Counted from the stretch's first letter, positions 17,614 through 27,371 are shown. The stretch: DNA of 64,000 bases from JANQTF01 sp036835375 (GCA_036835375.1 DAITMB010000007.1:6171-70170); one strand, 5' to 3'. The notes: generated by a model not told the origin, from the letters alone. Made by a program: numbers and translations.

Positions 17614-18930
17614 TCAATCTTCTTCGTATTCCTCTCCGCAAACCTCCAACAGTTGCTGCTTGGCAGTCTCTGCTTCTTCTCCCGCAAGACCGTAGATCAA
17701 TGCGCGACGAAACTCAGGGCAAGCTTCTTGATCCAATCCTTTTTTCTGCTGAATCTTCGCCTTGACAAAATAAGACAAAGGATTGAGCGCATTCACTTGC
17801 ATGGCTTCGGCCAAGCTGGCTTCGGCTTCGGCGAGTTGACCAGACTCCAGTTGGGAGAGCGCGAGGTAATTGCGACCAGCTAATTCCAACGATTGATTTT
17901 TGGTATTGGCTAGCAGCGCTTGAAAATCGTCAATGGCACGCAGCGGATCCCCGGACTTGCGGCGGTAATAGGCTAACGAATAACGGTAGATGTCGGTCGC
18001 ATTGTCGTCGCAGCCGATCAGCGCTTCGTAGGACTCCACTAGCAGGGGATAGTCATCCAAGGCGAGACCCACCTCTAACAACAAGGTTCGAATCCCACAA
18101 ACTTCTGACGAATCTACCATCTCCAGCACCCGTCGGTAATCTGCTTCGGCTTCGGGATATTTTTCATATTGGAACTTGGTAAATCCTCGCTCCAAATATA
18201 CATTGCTCAGGGTGGCCTGCACAGAAGAGTCAGGAATAGCCATGGTCTCTGCTACCTGAATCGCTTCATCAAAGTCGAGGATTGCCTCTTCGAATCGCTC
18301 CTGCCCGCTTCTGGCGACTGCCCTGCCGTAGTAGGCGTAAAAAAGATATTCATAGGTGTTTTTCTTGGCTTTCTTCTTATTCAAGCGCGGGTTGATGGCG
18401 ATACTTTGGGTGAAATCGGCCACGGCTTGATCGTATTGCTCCAATTCTGTGTACTGGATGCCGCGCCTGTGCCACAGTTTGAAATCCTTGCCATTCTCAT
18501 TGATCTCCACTGAAAGCTCGTCGATCTGCTCCTGAATCACCTGCTCTTGTTGTAAAAGACGGAAGGGAAAGGGCAAATTGATCCAAAATGGAATGGACTC
18601 TTCGCCCCTCTTGGCAGGGGTAAAAAGGAGTTCAGGTAGGCGTGCCTCCACCGCTTCTACCAGCGCAGGATGAACTTGCTTGACAATTTTGTGCTTGATA
18701 TATGCACCGTCGGCCCCTACCAAGATCCGGGCAACCACAGTCCCCTGTGCCTCATCCTCCACAGCTGCTTCGGGGTAACCAATCTTAGCGCGAATCTCAT
18801 CTGAATTAAGCGGGATCGGCTCCGAATCGCAAAAAATGAATTCATTGATGTCGGGCTCCTGGGCCACCAACGGAAGGGAAAAGAGCAGGCTCAATGCCAG
18901 CAAAAGATAGGAGGAGTAGGTAATTCGCAT
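17614..18930 (-). CDS. Secreted TonB-C domain plus TPR protein
   Basis: A 438-residue protein with a signal peptide (residues 1-24, MRITYSSYLLLALSLLF, cleavage after VAQ). It is followed by a TonB C-terminal-like domain (about 44-125: YPEAAVEDEAQGTVVARILVGADG, then a PFWINLPFPFRL strand). Residues 150-430 hold about six tetratricopeptide repeats, for example FKLWHRRGIQYTELEQYDQAVADFTQSIAINP. It lacks the N-terminal TonB anchor and proline linker, so it is not an energy transducer itself. It is likely a periplasmic scaffold. An exact promoter lies at 18962-18955. Confidence 0.8.
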   Translation of the reverse strand: MRITYSSYLLLALSLLFSLPLVAQEPDINEFIFCDSEPIPLNSDEIRAKIGYPEAAVEDEAQGTVVARILVGADGAYIKHKIVKQVHPALVEAVEARLPELLFTPAKRGEESIPFWINLPFPFRLLQQEQVIQEQIDELSVEINENGKDFKLWHRRGIQYTELEQYDQAVADFTQSIAINPRLNKKKAKKNTYEYLFYAYYGRAVARSGQERFEEAILDFDEAIQVAETMAIPDSSVQATLSNVYLERGFTKFQYEKYPEAEADYRRVLEMVDSSEVCGIRTLLLEVGLALDDYPLLVESYEALIGCDDNATDIYRYSLAYYRRKSGDPLRAIDDFQALLANTKNQSLELAGRNYLALSQLESGQLAEAEASLAEAMQVNALNPLSYFVKAKIQQKKGLDQEACPEFRRALIYGLAGEEAETAKQQLLEVCGEEYEED

Positions 18931-18954
18931 GTGTCTCGTTCAAAAATCGCTGGG

Positions 18955-18962
18955 CAAAGGTA
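18955..18962 (-). promoter_or_regulatory. Promoter -7 element (TACCTTTG) for the TonB-C/TPR gene
   Basis: Exact TAnnTTTG match on the minus strand, 24 nt upstream of the ATG at 18930. No exact TTTG at -33. Confidence 0.6.
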
Positions 18963-19095
18963 AGGAAACATTGGAGGATTTGACAGAGGGCTAAAAAATG
19001 GCTCTCTCACTAAAGAAAGCGTGCTCATAAGAAGCATTTTTTCTTCATTTTCATGCCCATCTTCGTCAAGCACGTATTTGTCCAACCTTCTCCCT

Positions 19096-20079
19096 ATGTC
19101 TCATCAACGCAACATCCGCATCGGCACCTTCAATGTGTTCAACTTAGTCCTTCCCAACCGTCTTTTCTACAAAGATCAGATGCTAAGTCAGCATGACTAT
19201 GAGCGCAAAATTGACTGGACCGCCCGGCAATTAGATCTGATGAAGGCCGATATAGTGGGATTTCAAGAAGTATTTCACCCGGAGGCGCTGGCAGCAGTAC
19301 TGGCACGCAGCGAGCGACTCAGGGATGCCCACTTCTTTGTGGCGGCCCCAACGGGAGATTTGCCGAGGGTAGCCATCGCGTCACGTTTTCCGATCCTGGC
19401 GCATGAGGTCTATCATTCTTGCCCCTCCATTCTGACGTATCAGGGCGCTGAGATTCCGATCCACGATTTTTCCAGACCCGTACTTCAAGCCACCATCGAG
19501 TTTCCAGGCGGGACAGAGGTGGATATATATGTTACTCATCTCAAGAGCAAACGGCCAGAGTTTGAGCCAGGCGAACATCGCAGCAGGCCCTTGGACCTCG
19601 CCAAGGGGCAGGCCAGGTCATTGATCCGAAGAACCATAGAGGCAGCCTGTCTTCGCGAAATCCTCCTCGCGAATCTTTACCAACGTCGCAGACCCATTAT
19701 TCTTTGCGGAGACATGAACGATACGGGCACCTCCGTGACAACTCGCATCGTCAGCGGTGAACCCCCACACAGAAGATATCCGATGGAGGTCAAAAAGTCG
19801 ATTTGGGATGTCCTGCTTTACCATGTAAAAGATATTCAGGCTCGGCAGGCTCTCGTAGATGTGTACTTCACGCATCTTCACAACGGCTTCCACGAGGCCA
19901 TTGATCAAATCATGGTCAGTGAAGAGTTCGTGCGTGAAAATCGTGATGGTATCGCGCAAGTCGAATATGTACAAGTATTCAATGATCACTTGATCGATGA
20001 GACGCTCTCCGACGAAAGAGTCCCTGTGTGGATTTCTGACCACGGCCAGGTGGTCGTGGCCATCGAAATGCATCGTTGA
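19096..20079 (+). CDS. Endonuclease/exonuclease/phosphatase family protein
   Basis: A 327-residue EEP-fold metal-dependent phosphoesterase. Motifs in order are IGTFNVFNL, the metal-binding Glu in IVGFQEVF, VTHLKSKRP, CGDMNDTGTS and the C-terminal catalytic His in WISDHGQVV. The family includes DNases, sphingomyelinases and phosphatases, so the substrate cannot be given. There is no signal peptide from the ATG at 19096, which is preferred because upstream codons encode a serine-rich non-conserved stretch. The basic insert REILLANLYQRRRP is of interest but unassigned. Confidence 0.85.
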   Translation: MSHQRNIRIGTFNVFNLVLPNRLFYKDQMLSQHDYERKIDWTARQLDLMKADIVGFQEVFHPEALAAVLARSERLRDAHFFVAAPTGDLPRVAIASRFPILAHEVYHSCPSILTYQGAEIPIHDFSRPVLQATIEFPGGTEVDIYVTHLKSKRPEFEPGEHRSRPLDLAKGQARSLIRRTIEAACLREILLANLYQRRRPIILCGDMNDTGTSVTTRIVSGEPPHRRYPMEVKKSIWDVLLYHVKDIQARQALVDVYFTHLHNGFHEAIDQIMVSEEFVRENRDGIAQVEYVQVFNDHLIDETLSDERVPVWISDHGQVVVAIEMHR

Positions 20080-20178
20080 ATTTCACTCCTAGAGCTATAC
20101 ATCGCTACAAAAATGCGGACACCACTGACTTGAATGAGAGAGTCGAATTGGGCAAATGATTGATTCGTTTACTACCGA

Positions 20179-20963
20179 TCAGTCCCAATGACATCCCAGT
20201 ACTACCCCAAAAGCATATCGTTGGACGTGCATAGGTGCATATTCAAAACGCTGAGGCTGAATGCTGTATCGAAACATGGGGCCCACCTCAATGGCTGTTT
20301 TCCCAAGCTGGCAGAGCCGAAGGGCATGTTGCGCCTGAAATTCCCACACAGCACGACGAAGCTGGTAGTTGGTCAATCCATCTACCTGCGAAAGTTGATT
20401 TCGGACAGCGCCCATCTCGCGGAGGAGCAATACCTGTGCACGATGAGCATTCCATTCGCGGTGCAATCCAGCCATGACTGAGAGGCTGTGCGACTCATAT
20501 CGATAATTCTGAATATCAGCGGCAGTCTCTATAGGTGCCAGCGCGACTCCCAACTGTAGGTTATTTCCCGCGTGCTGATACTTGGCGGGCGGCGCTATTC
20601 GATAATTGACTGGCAAATTCATCGATTGGGCCTGAAGTCCCACTACCGCCTTCCAGCCCTTCGCAAACTCCCATCGAATGCCGCCCTGTAATTGAAATCC
20701 TGCTCTTTGGACATCACTCAAGGGCAANNNNNNNNNNNNNNNNNNNNNNNNNNNNNNNNNNNNNNNNNNNNNNNNNNNNNNNNNNNNNNNNNNNNNNNNN
20801 NNNNNNNNNNNNNNNNNNNNNNNNNNNCCGACCCGATGAGAGAATGATCAGGGGCTTGGGGCAGCGAAGGTTCCAGTCGCTCCCAAGCCCGCGACGGGGG
20901 CTGAGCCTCAAAGGGAAATAGGGTTTCCCGAAAAATCCGGTCTGTGGGGTGATTATCAGACAT
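20179..20963 (-). CDS. Sigma-factor-linked membrane/beta-barrel protein, split by a sequencing gap
   Basis: The gene starts at 20963, overlapping the sigma-factor stop by 8 nt. The N-terminal 45 residues (MSDNHPTDRIFRETLFPFEA and on) look like the cytoplasmic head of proteins encoded after Bacteroidota ECF sigma factors. After the 100-N gap the C-terminal 180 residues are beta-strand rich (LGVALAPI, HSLSVMAGLHREW, YAFGVVLGCHW), as in an outer-membrane barrel-like domain. Frame across the gap cannot be judged because the gap length is nominal. An anti-sigma role is inferred from position only. Confidence 0.6.
20728..20827. other. Assembly gap (100 N)
   Basis: Exactly 100 undetermined bases inside the gene downstream of the ECF sigma factor; the length is a placeholder. 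The flanks show no shared sequence. Confidence 0.99.
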
Positions 20964-21522
20964 GACGACTGGGTTGGTAATGGCCTAAGGCGATGGCTTG
21001 TTGCTGGAGACATTGCCGGGCACGATGGAGCAGAACCCGAGAAGATGACTCGGTGATGTCGGCCATATCGGCAGCCTCTTTGTGAGAATAGCCTTCGATG
21101 GCCACAAGGTTGAACACCATCCGCTGACTGTCCGGTAGCGCTTGTACCATTTGTAGCAACTCTTCTTGCTGGAGCTGAGCTAGCGGAAGCTCCTCACCCA
21201 TACCGAACAAGTGTTCAGAAACGTCCTCCACGTGAAGCCACGCATCTCGTTGCCGTTGGCGGTAGTGGTTGATGGCGCAGCGCACCGCGACTTGCCTGAT
21301 CCAACCTGCGAGCCGTTCCCCATCTCGAATCTGATCCAACTGATGAAACACGCGGGAGAATGCCTCCTGGAAAATGTCATCCGCATCCGCGCGATCTTTG
21401 GCATAACGCAAACAGACGCCCATCAACATTCCTTTGAACTGATCAAAGAGGAGTTGCTGGGCGCGGCGGTCGCCTTTGCGACAGCGGCGGACAAGTTCCG
21501 CATCGGGGCTCGCTGTGCGCAT
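20956..21522 (-). CDS. ECF-type RNA polymerase sigma factor
   Basis: A 188-residue sigma-70 family protein. Region 2 covers about residues 20-90 (LRYAKDRADADDIFQEAFSR; GERLAGWIRQVAVRCAINHYR). Region 4 covers about 120-175 (LPDSQRMVFNLVAIEGYSHKEAADM, then a helix-turn-helix with SSSRVLLHRARQ). Regions 1 and 3 are absent, as in ECF factors. The stop overlaps the start of the following membrane/barrel gene, a translationally coupled pair, and an Ig-like lipoprotein gene lies 85 nt upstream on the same strand. Confidence 0.93.
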   Translation of the reverse strand: MRTASPDAELVRRCRKGDRRAQQLLFDQFKGMLMGVCLRYAKDRADADDIFQEAFSRVFHQLDQIRDGERLAGWIRQVAVRCAINHYRQRQRDAWLHVEDVSEHLFGMGEELPLAQLQQEELLQMVQALPDSQRMVFNLVAIEGYSHKEAADMADITESSSRVLLHRARQCLQQQAIALGHYQPSRHV

Positions 21523-21607
21523 ACCTGCTGAGTAAAAGCATGAAAAACCAATCGTGTCAAATACGGGAACAGCTCGCCTCCCTTCGGCTGACTTCAGCTA
21601 TCGTGGC

Positions 21608-22264
21608 TTATTCTTGGATCAAAAAGGTCACCATGGCATAGCCGTACTGATTATTGACTGTGGTCAGCTCATACACCAGATTGACCCTGCCACTACCGTT
21701 CGTGGGGGCTTGGTACGTCAATATATGGTCAGACGTAAAGCTTGCTCGTCCTTGAGCAGGCGCAACAAGTACCGAAATTTGATCCACAGGGTTTGCGATC
21801 CGAGGGAGCAAGTCGTTGGCGAGTACATCCACCCGCACCATTTGCCCTGGCGCAACGATGCCACCACGGTCATCTACAGCAATGTTGCGGGGGCGGGTGC
21901 GAGGGGGAATGTTGCCTCTGCGTCGAACGCGCACGACCACTGCACGGCGGCGGGTCCGGTCGCCTTCTTTGATCGTCATGACGAATCTGTCGTCGATCTC
22001 TCCACCGCGGCCTTCGCGAGGAGTATAAACAAGTAAGCTGCCTTGCATCAGCGCGATGGTGCCTTCCGTGGGTTCCTCGACCATGTCTATTTGAACGGCA
22101 CCCGAGGCCTCTATCCCTTCCATGATATCGATCAAGGCAGGTTCTTCGAGTTCTGCATAAATTTCGAGGTCGTCAGCAGTGTCTTCGAGCGCATCAATGC
22201 CTACTTTTTCGCAGGAAGTGAAGGCAAGAAGGGCCAAGAGAAGTAAAATTGGGGTTGACTTCAT
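21608..22264 (-). CDS. Ig-like domain lipoprotein
   Basis: A 218-residue protein with a lipoprotein signal (MKSTPILLLLALLAFTSC). Residues from about 125 form a cadherin-like or bacterial Ig domain: IAVDDRGGIV then VRVDVLANDLLP, ending in strands YELTTVNNQYGYAMVTFLI. The middle has an arginine-rich stretch (TRRRAVVVRVRRRGNIPPRTRPR) between an acidic N-terminal part and the Ig domain. An ATG six codons upstream (22282) is an alternative start. It is upstream of the sigma factor on the same strand and may be its regulon member; that is inference. Confidence 0.7.
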   Translation of the reverse strand: MKSTPILLLLALLAFTSCEKVGIDALEDTADDLEIYAELEEPALIDIMEGIEASGAVQIDMVEEPTEGTIALMQGSLLVYTPREGRGGEIDDRFVMTIKEGDRTRRRAVVVRVRRRGNIPPRTRPRNIAVDDRGGIVAPGQMVRVDVLANDLLPRIANPVDQISVLVAPAQGRASFTSDHILTYQAPTNGSGRVNLVYELTTVNNQYGYAMVTFLIQE

Positions 22265-22771
22265 CACTAAATAGGATTTCATGAAAAGATAAGCAATGGT
22301 AGCAAGGAGGCAACGCTCCCCACTTGTTTCTTATGACAAATGTGAACAGCAGATCGTTAACAACCCCTGGGAGGAATTTGCACTTTTCTCGCTTTGTTGA
22401 AGGGTAGCGAGGTGAAGCTACTGGGACAATGCTTTTAGCAAAAACCGAGTCATGAACTTCCCTCATCAGCCCGGGCGGTCTCAAAACGCTTTTGACAAAA
22501 CGACCATGTGGGTGGAGGGAGAGGGTGGACACAGCGAAAAACTACCACATCCCTATCAGACAACTCCTTACTATACTTTGATTTTTAACAATACTATCGA
22601 ATTTAGCCCTCTCCCCATTTACTTACTGAGGATGACAGCCTCAAAAATTACTCCAAAAAGAAATTCTTCCAGTACGGGTAGTGTGAGCGTAGCTCCCTTG
22701 ATTCAACAGGTATGTGGAATCAACATGCAGCTTTTTCAAAAGATTTGAAGAAGAAGGACAAGAAATATACA
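22265..22771. other. Intergenic region
   Basis: About 507 nt between the end of the polysaccharide operon (GT61 stop at 22772) and the start of the Ig-like lipoprotein, both on the minus strand. It should contain the lipoprotein promoter and the operon terminator, but no clear element was found. Confidence 0.35.
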
Positions 22772-24055
22772 TCAGTGATCCACTGGCACCAATGGCACCA
22801 CACCAGCGAGCTCAAGTGTCGCGCGTAGCTTGTCGAGGCTCACGGTAATGTCGCCTTCGTTAAGCTCTAAATTCACACCTTCTTTCATGCCTTTGCCTTC
22901 TCCTAAAAAATAATAATAATCCAATCCCGATAGATTGGCCAAAGAATAAAAGCAAGCATTTACATACATCGGATCAAAAAACTCGATGACTTTGGTTCCT
23001 TTCTGGCAAAAGAACAAATGTGTGAGTCCTGCTCCATGTGGTGCAATAATGACCTTGGCTTGCGCAAAAAGGGCCATTTGCTCTGCATATGACATGCTTT
23101 CTAATTGATGTGGCTGAAATCCCCATTCGGAGACCAATCCAGTAACTTCTTCGGAGTTGGTCACATTTCTGAACTGGGCTTTGGCCCGCGAGATATATAC
23201 ATAAGGCGAAGTCCCACTCGGCAAATCTGCTTGATAAGGGCTCAGTCGATCGCGTAGCCACTGTGTGATCCATGGCGTATAATTTCCTGTGCCAGCAGGC
23301 ATGGAGGGGACCACCAGCTCAGCAGCCTTGATATGTGGGTAGGTCTGCATGTCCACAATCTTCTCCACTGGAACGCCGACCATCTGAAGGGTATCCTTCA
23401 TGAATCGGCTTTTCGCGCTGTTGACGATCACGTAGTCCATGTCCTGAAGCGACAGACCAGCGCGCTCCAGGCTCGCAACTCGTGGCAAGACTTCAAGGAT
23501 CCAATGGAAAAACATCTCCCCTTTCATGCTGGCCAGGCACAGCGCGCGACCTGTGAGTTCATGAACGTCTCCGAGCTTCCATTGGCTGAATACGTCATGA
23601 TCCCATGCCTCAGCCTTGAATTGGTAGGAAAGTGGGTGAACGAGCTGGTCGTCTTGGCTCAAGACCGCTATCCCGTCCACTTGACGGAGGTCATTGTGCC
23701 GTACCCATACCCGTCCGTGTCTCAGGGTTGCGACATAAGCCGGGATGGATTCTTTCTCATACTCTGCCCGAATGAGCCAATGTACCTCTTCATCTATGGT
23801 GTTTGGCACAGCACGATGCAGTGCTTCGACAGGTGCCACCTCGACGAAGTGCTCAATTTCAGGAGAGAGCGAAGCTTCATGCCAAGCTTCGAGGGTCATG
23901 TACACGCCCTTTGGGGGGCCTAGCTTCTCAGAAGATATGGAAGAGATGCGCAAAGGAAGGAGCATCCACTTCGTGGCTTTTCGCTTGGTAGCGCGAAACC
24001 AGCGTTGGTACGGTCGAATGATCGGCCTCAGCTTGATTTTGAGTTGTTGGAGCAT
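22772..24055 (-). CDS. Glycosyltransferase family 61 protein
   Basis: A 427-residue GT61 (DUF563) transferase, starting at the ATG at 24055. Diagnostic features are FFHWILEVLPRV, VYISRAKAQFRNVTNSEEV, and the C-terminal VIIAPHGAGLTHLFFC with KVIEFFDPMY. Family members add sugars to capsular or cell-wall glycans. An open frame appears to continue upstream across the N gap into a sulfotransferase, but that is an artefact of Ns; the proteins are distinct. It is the last gene of the leftward polysaccharide operon. Confidence 0.85.
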   Translation of the reverse strand: MLQQLKIKLRPIIRPYQRWFRATKRKATKWMLLPLRISSISSEKLGPPKGVYMTLEAWHEASLSPEIEHFVEVAPVEALHRAVPNTIDEEVHWLIRAEYEKESIPAYVATLRHGRVWVRHNDLRQVDGIAVLSQDDQLVHPLSYQFKAEAWDHDVFSQWKLGDVHELTGRALCLASMKGEMFFHWILEVLPRVASLERAGLSLQDMDYVIVNSAKSRFMKDTLQMVGVPVEKIVDMQTYPHIKAAELVVPSMPAGTGNYTPWITQWLRDRLSPYQADLPSGTSPYVYISRAKAQFRNVTNSEEVTGLVSEWGFQPHQLESMSYAEQMALFAQAKVIIAPHGAGLTHLFFCQKGTKVIEFFDPMYVNACFYSLANLSGLDYYYFLGEGKGMKEGVNLELNEGDITVSLDKLRATLELAGVVPLVPVDH

Positions 24056-24118
24056 GATTGTGTGATGAGGGTGTCGGCTGATAGGCGTGGGCAGTGGAGC
24101 GGGCTCCGACTCGAGAAG

Positions 24119-24218
24119 NNNNNNNNNNNNNNNNNNNNNNNNNNNNNNNNNNNNNNNNNNNNNNNNNNNNNNNNNNNNNNNNNNNNNNNNNNNNNNNNNN
24201 NNNNNNNNNNNNNNNNNN
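24119..24218. other. Assembly gap (100 N)
   Basis: Exactly 100 undetermined bases between the sulfotransferase C-terminus and the GT61 start. The real length and the sulfotransferase stop codon are unknown. Confidence 0.99.
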
Positions 24219-25030
24219 TCGTCTTCAAGGTAGTGCCCCCATCCATAACGATCGAGCAGCGCAAGGACTTCTTGATGATTCACAATAAAGGAATCGAGGC
24301 TTTTCGGGGTCACTTTCTTGAGAGCGGTCTCCGGTGGCTCTACTGTCACACCCAGAAACTGGGACACTCGCTTGAGGGTCTGCCCGTGGGCTGACTGGGT
24401 TTCGAGGTCGGCTTCATAGCTCAGTGAGAGGTGAGGAATGTCTCGAAGCAATTCGAGCTCCCAATGAGCCTGCTCTTCGATGTCGCGAATCCATCGCTCC
24501 AACTCGGCTAATTGAACCACCATTTTTTGATCGGTCTTTTTGCCAACCGTGGAGTTCGAGTGAAACTGGCCCCTGTGCCGGGCATACACATTGGAAAGGG
24601 CTTGGCGAACGACGTTGTGGCGACGAAGGTGAATGATCTGGTAACCGTCGTCCACGAGGCTTTGGAGGTAGTCACCAAATTTTTCATTTGGAATCCCGAG
24701 CTTGAGGCTGATGTGGTACATCAATAGCTTGAAGCCATAGACCTCCTTGTTAGCGAGCTTAGCACGAGCTTCCCGATACGTCTTGGGGAACATCACTTTC
24801 CGGTGGTAGATCTCATTGTCGCAAAAGATGTGCGAGTTGGAATCCATGAGACTCACCAAGAGGGTGGAGCCACTGCGACCCGTACCGAAAATGATGAATT
24901 TTTTTGCGGGTGTCCGCTTGGGCCGAATCAGAAACTGAAGGTAAGTCTGTAGCTCGAAGACGTAGCCCATCCGCTCATTGAGCCACGGGCTTTTTTTGAT
25001 AAAGGCTTCGAGTCGTTGTTTGATACCCAT
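24219..25030 (-). CDS. Sulfotransferase, 3' end lost in an assembly gap
   Basis: About 270 residues are readable from the ATG at 25030 (MGIKQRLEAFIKK). The PAPS-binding 5'-phosphosulfate loop is FIIFGTGRSGSTLLVSLMDS, and the 3'-phosphate region is IIHLRRHNVVRQALSN. The C-terminal part LSYEADLET is typical of sulfotransferases. The reading frame enters the N gap after WGHYLED, near the usual end of the domain. In this operon the likely acceptor is the exported polysaccharide, giving a sulfated glycan. Acceptor specificity cannot be read from sequence. Confidence 0.88.
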
Positions 25031-25117
25031 GTGATATGAAAAGGAGAAGTGATTAGTCGTGGGAGAATGGCAGAAACCAAAAGGACTCGGGGGCAAAAGA
25101 GTCGGTTGGGCCTTGCC

Positions 25118-26335
25118 TTATGCCCTCACAGTCTCGGTCAGGGAGAGTATGTTGCGCTTGATATTGTCTAGCTGGTAGGCCCAGGAAAACTGCTCTCGTG
25201 TGATGTTGCGGGACTCAGTACGCATTCTCTCCCACGTCACCTGATTCGTCAACAGGTCGTCGATGTACTTGACAAACTCTCCCATGTCTTGTGTGTGGTA
25301 GAGATGAACGCCATTTTCTACAGGCATGCCTTCCGAGCCAATGGGCGTCGTGACCACAGGCAGACCCCGGAACATAGAGTTCATGACCTTAAGCTTTACA
25401 CCGGACCCAAATCGCAGCGGCGTGATGAAAACCCGGCATTTACCATAGTAATCCTCTAAATCTTCCACAAATCCCGTCATAACTACGCCTTCCAGCTTCT
25501 CCGCCAGCTCCACGATGCGGGGGTCGGGCTGCTTTCCGACAATATAAAATTTCAAATCAGGATGAAGCTTCCTGGTGGCTTCCCAGCCTTCTTCGAGGTA
25601 CCACAGCAGACCATCCACATTGGCTTCCCATCCAAGAGAACCCACATAGAGGATCGATTTCTCGGTGTTGTGCCACGACAAATCTGGCCATTCTAGCATA
25701 AAGTCTTCGCCGCAAGGAATGATTTGCTCAATCCTTCCTTCATGGTTGATTAGCTCGGACAAAATCTCCTGATCGTTCGGATTGGCCAGCACCATGTCTG
25801 CTTTACGGCAGTAGGCGGCCTCCATCTTCTTGATGCGCTTGGATTCCATAGAGGTCACCAGCTTCTTCATCGGATTGGTGCTCACCTCGGAGTAGCGCTG
25901 CCACATGACGAACTCTGCATTGTGCTCGTGCATGATGGTTTTCGACTGAATGTTATCCGGGATGTATTGGAACATCTCGTAATGATCCACAAATACGAAG
26001 TCGAATTTGAACTTCTCCAACCACTCCAGAATCTTCGCCTCCAGCACCATGTCATAGTTCCGCACGAGGTTGATAGGCACCCCTTTCATGTAGCTCTTGG
26101 CTACCGTACCAGCCGAGCGGTCCACATTCAGCTCATAGCTGTAGTAATTATCGAGGTCCACTTTGCTGAGAAATTCTTGCTCATACTCAGGATCATCCCA
26201 TTTGAGAATGGTGATCATCGAGGTACGGAAGTGCTTGGACAGGTAATTGATGAAATTCCAAGACGTGCTGACTCCACCTTTGAAAGGAGGGTAAGGGAGC
26301 TGGGAGGTGATGAAAAGAAGCGATTTATCCTTCAT
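25118..26335 (-). CDS. Glycosyltransferase family 4 protein
   Basis: A 405-residue GT-B glycosyltransferase. The N-terminal domain opens LLFITSQLPYPPFKGGVSTS. The C-terminal nucleotide-sugar domain shows ILYVGSLGWEANVDGLLWYLEE, GVVMTGFVEDLEDYYGKCRVFITPLRFGSGVKLKVMNSMFRGLPVVTTPIGSEG. The ATG at 26335 was preferred over a GTG at 26428. The gene follows the GT2 gene with a 135-nt gap in the polysaccharide operon. Donor and acceptor sugars are unknown. Confidence 0.88.
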   Translation of the reverse strand: MKDKSLLFITSQLPYPPFKGGVSTSWNFINYLSKHFRTSMITILKWDDPEYEQEFLSKVDLDNYYSYELNVDRSAGTVAKSYMKGVPINLVRNYDMVLEAKILEWLEKFKFDFVFVDHYEMFQYIPDNIQSKTIMHEHNAEFVMWQRYSEVSTNPMKKLVTSMESKRIKKMEAAYCRKADMVLANPNDQEILSELINHEGRIEQIIPCGEDFMLEWPDLSWHNTEKSILYVGSLGWEANVDGLLWYLEEGWEATRKLHPDLKFYIVGKQPDPRIVELAEKLEGVVMTGFVEDLEDYYGKCRVFITPLRFGSGVKLKVMNSMFRGLPVVTTPIGSEGMPVENGVHLYHTQDMGEFVKYIDDLLTNQVTWERMRTESRNITREQFSWAYQLDNIKRNILSLTETVRA

Positions 26336-26470
26336 GGTCTCAAATAGAGAGGTGGGTGATTGGGAATGGAGAGGGCTTTGGTAGTCAAAAATGAAGTTCC
26401 GATCTAGGAAAAGAACCTGAAAAGTCACATGGGATTGCTTGCTATTCGCCCTGATTAAGATTCTGGTTCT

Positions 26471-27361
26471 TTAACGCGTGTGGGCAACTGGCTCAGCAAC
26501 ACTGGTTTTGCCTTTGAGCGACGAAGTGACCATATCGAAATAGGGCTTCATCCACAAAAGAAACCACAAGAGTCCGCCGTGTCTCCGCACATAAAAAAAC
26601 CAGTCCTTTTTGATGTAGCCCTTCACCGAGTGAAAATCTTTGATTCGATCCTTGAAGGACAAGCTGGTGTCTCGCCAGCGCTCCGCCGTGGGATTTGTCT
26701 CACAAGCTGCGACAAAGCCCGAGGCGAGCCATATTTTACAGCCCTTTTTTCCGGCCCTCAGCCCATAGTCCGGGTCTCCCCATCGGTGGGTATAATAAGG
26801 CTCAATGTTGCCGACCTTGGCAGCTACGCTACGAGGAATCAGCACACAGTTGCCCGTGTTGGATGTACACTCTTTGGGCTCCTCTCCCGGCACCACATCA
26901 ATCATTTTGAGGGTCCATCGACTTACTCGCTGAAATCCGCCATAGGAAAATTCGCCAGTGCGCGGATCCAGACAACCCCCGAGAATTATACTATCAGGCA
27001 TGCCGCGCTCGGCGCGGTCGCGATGCGTAGCGAGGAGTCGAGCCAAGGCATCGTCAAAGAGGAAAGTATCGTCATTCATCCAAAGATAATAGTCCAGATC
27101 GTGCTTCAGCGCTTCGCCAAAAGCGAGGTGCATGCCCCCGTTCCAAAACAGAGAACCACTCCCGTGAAGAATCTTCGTGTCTGGAAACGCTTTAGCCACT
27201 GCCTCTGCTGTTCCGTCCTTGGACCCATCGTCTGTGAGAAAAATGCGAAGCTTGACTCCCTCCTGGAGGGCAGTTTGCTGATACAAATGCCGAAGGCATT
27301 TCAAGGTATATTCCCGCCGATTGAAGCAGGTCATGACGACTCCGATGGAGATACTCCTCAT
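26471..27361 (-). CDS. Glycosyltransferase family 2 protein
   Basis: A 296-residue GT-A transferase. The N-terminus IGVVMTCFNRREYTLKCL, the metal-binding DDG in FLTDDGSKDGTAEAV, the DxD-like WMNDDTFLF and the GNCVLIPRSVAAKVG motif fit GT2 enzymes of the rhamnosyltransferase-like type. It starts 10 nt after the gmhB stop, tightly coupled in the operon. The C-terminal hydrophobic stretch (GLLWFLLWMKPYF) may peripherally anchor it. Confidence 0.88.
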   Translation of the reverse strand: MRSISIGVVMTCFNRREYTLKCLRHLYQQTALQEGVKLRIFLTDDGSKDGTAEAVAKAFPDTKILHGSGSLFWNGGMHLAFGEALKHDLDYYLWMNDDTFLFDDALARLLATHRDRAERGMPDSIILGGCLDPRTGEFSYGGFQRVSRWTLKMIDVVPGEEPKECTSNTGNCVLIPRSVAAKVGNIEPYYTHRWGDPDYGLRAGKKGCKIWLASGFVAACETNPTAERWRDTSLSFKDRIKDFHSVKGYIKKDWFFYVRRHGGLLWFLLWMKPYFDMVTSSLKGKTSVAEPVAHTR

Positions 27362-27371
27362 GGAGAAAAAG

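Noticed and set aside
22772..25096. Single 774-residue sulfotransferase-GT61 protein
   Set aside because: The frame crosses 100 N; the two parts are separate families with a good start between them.
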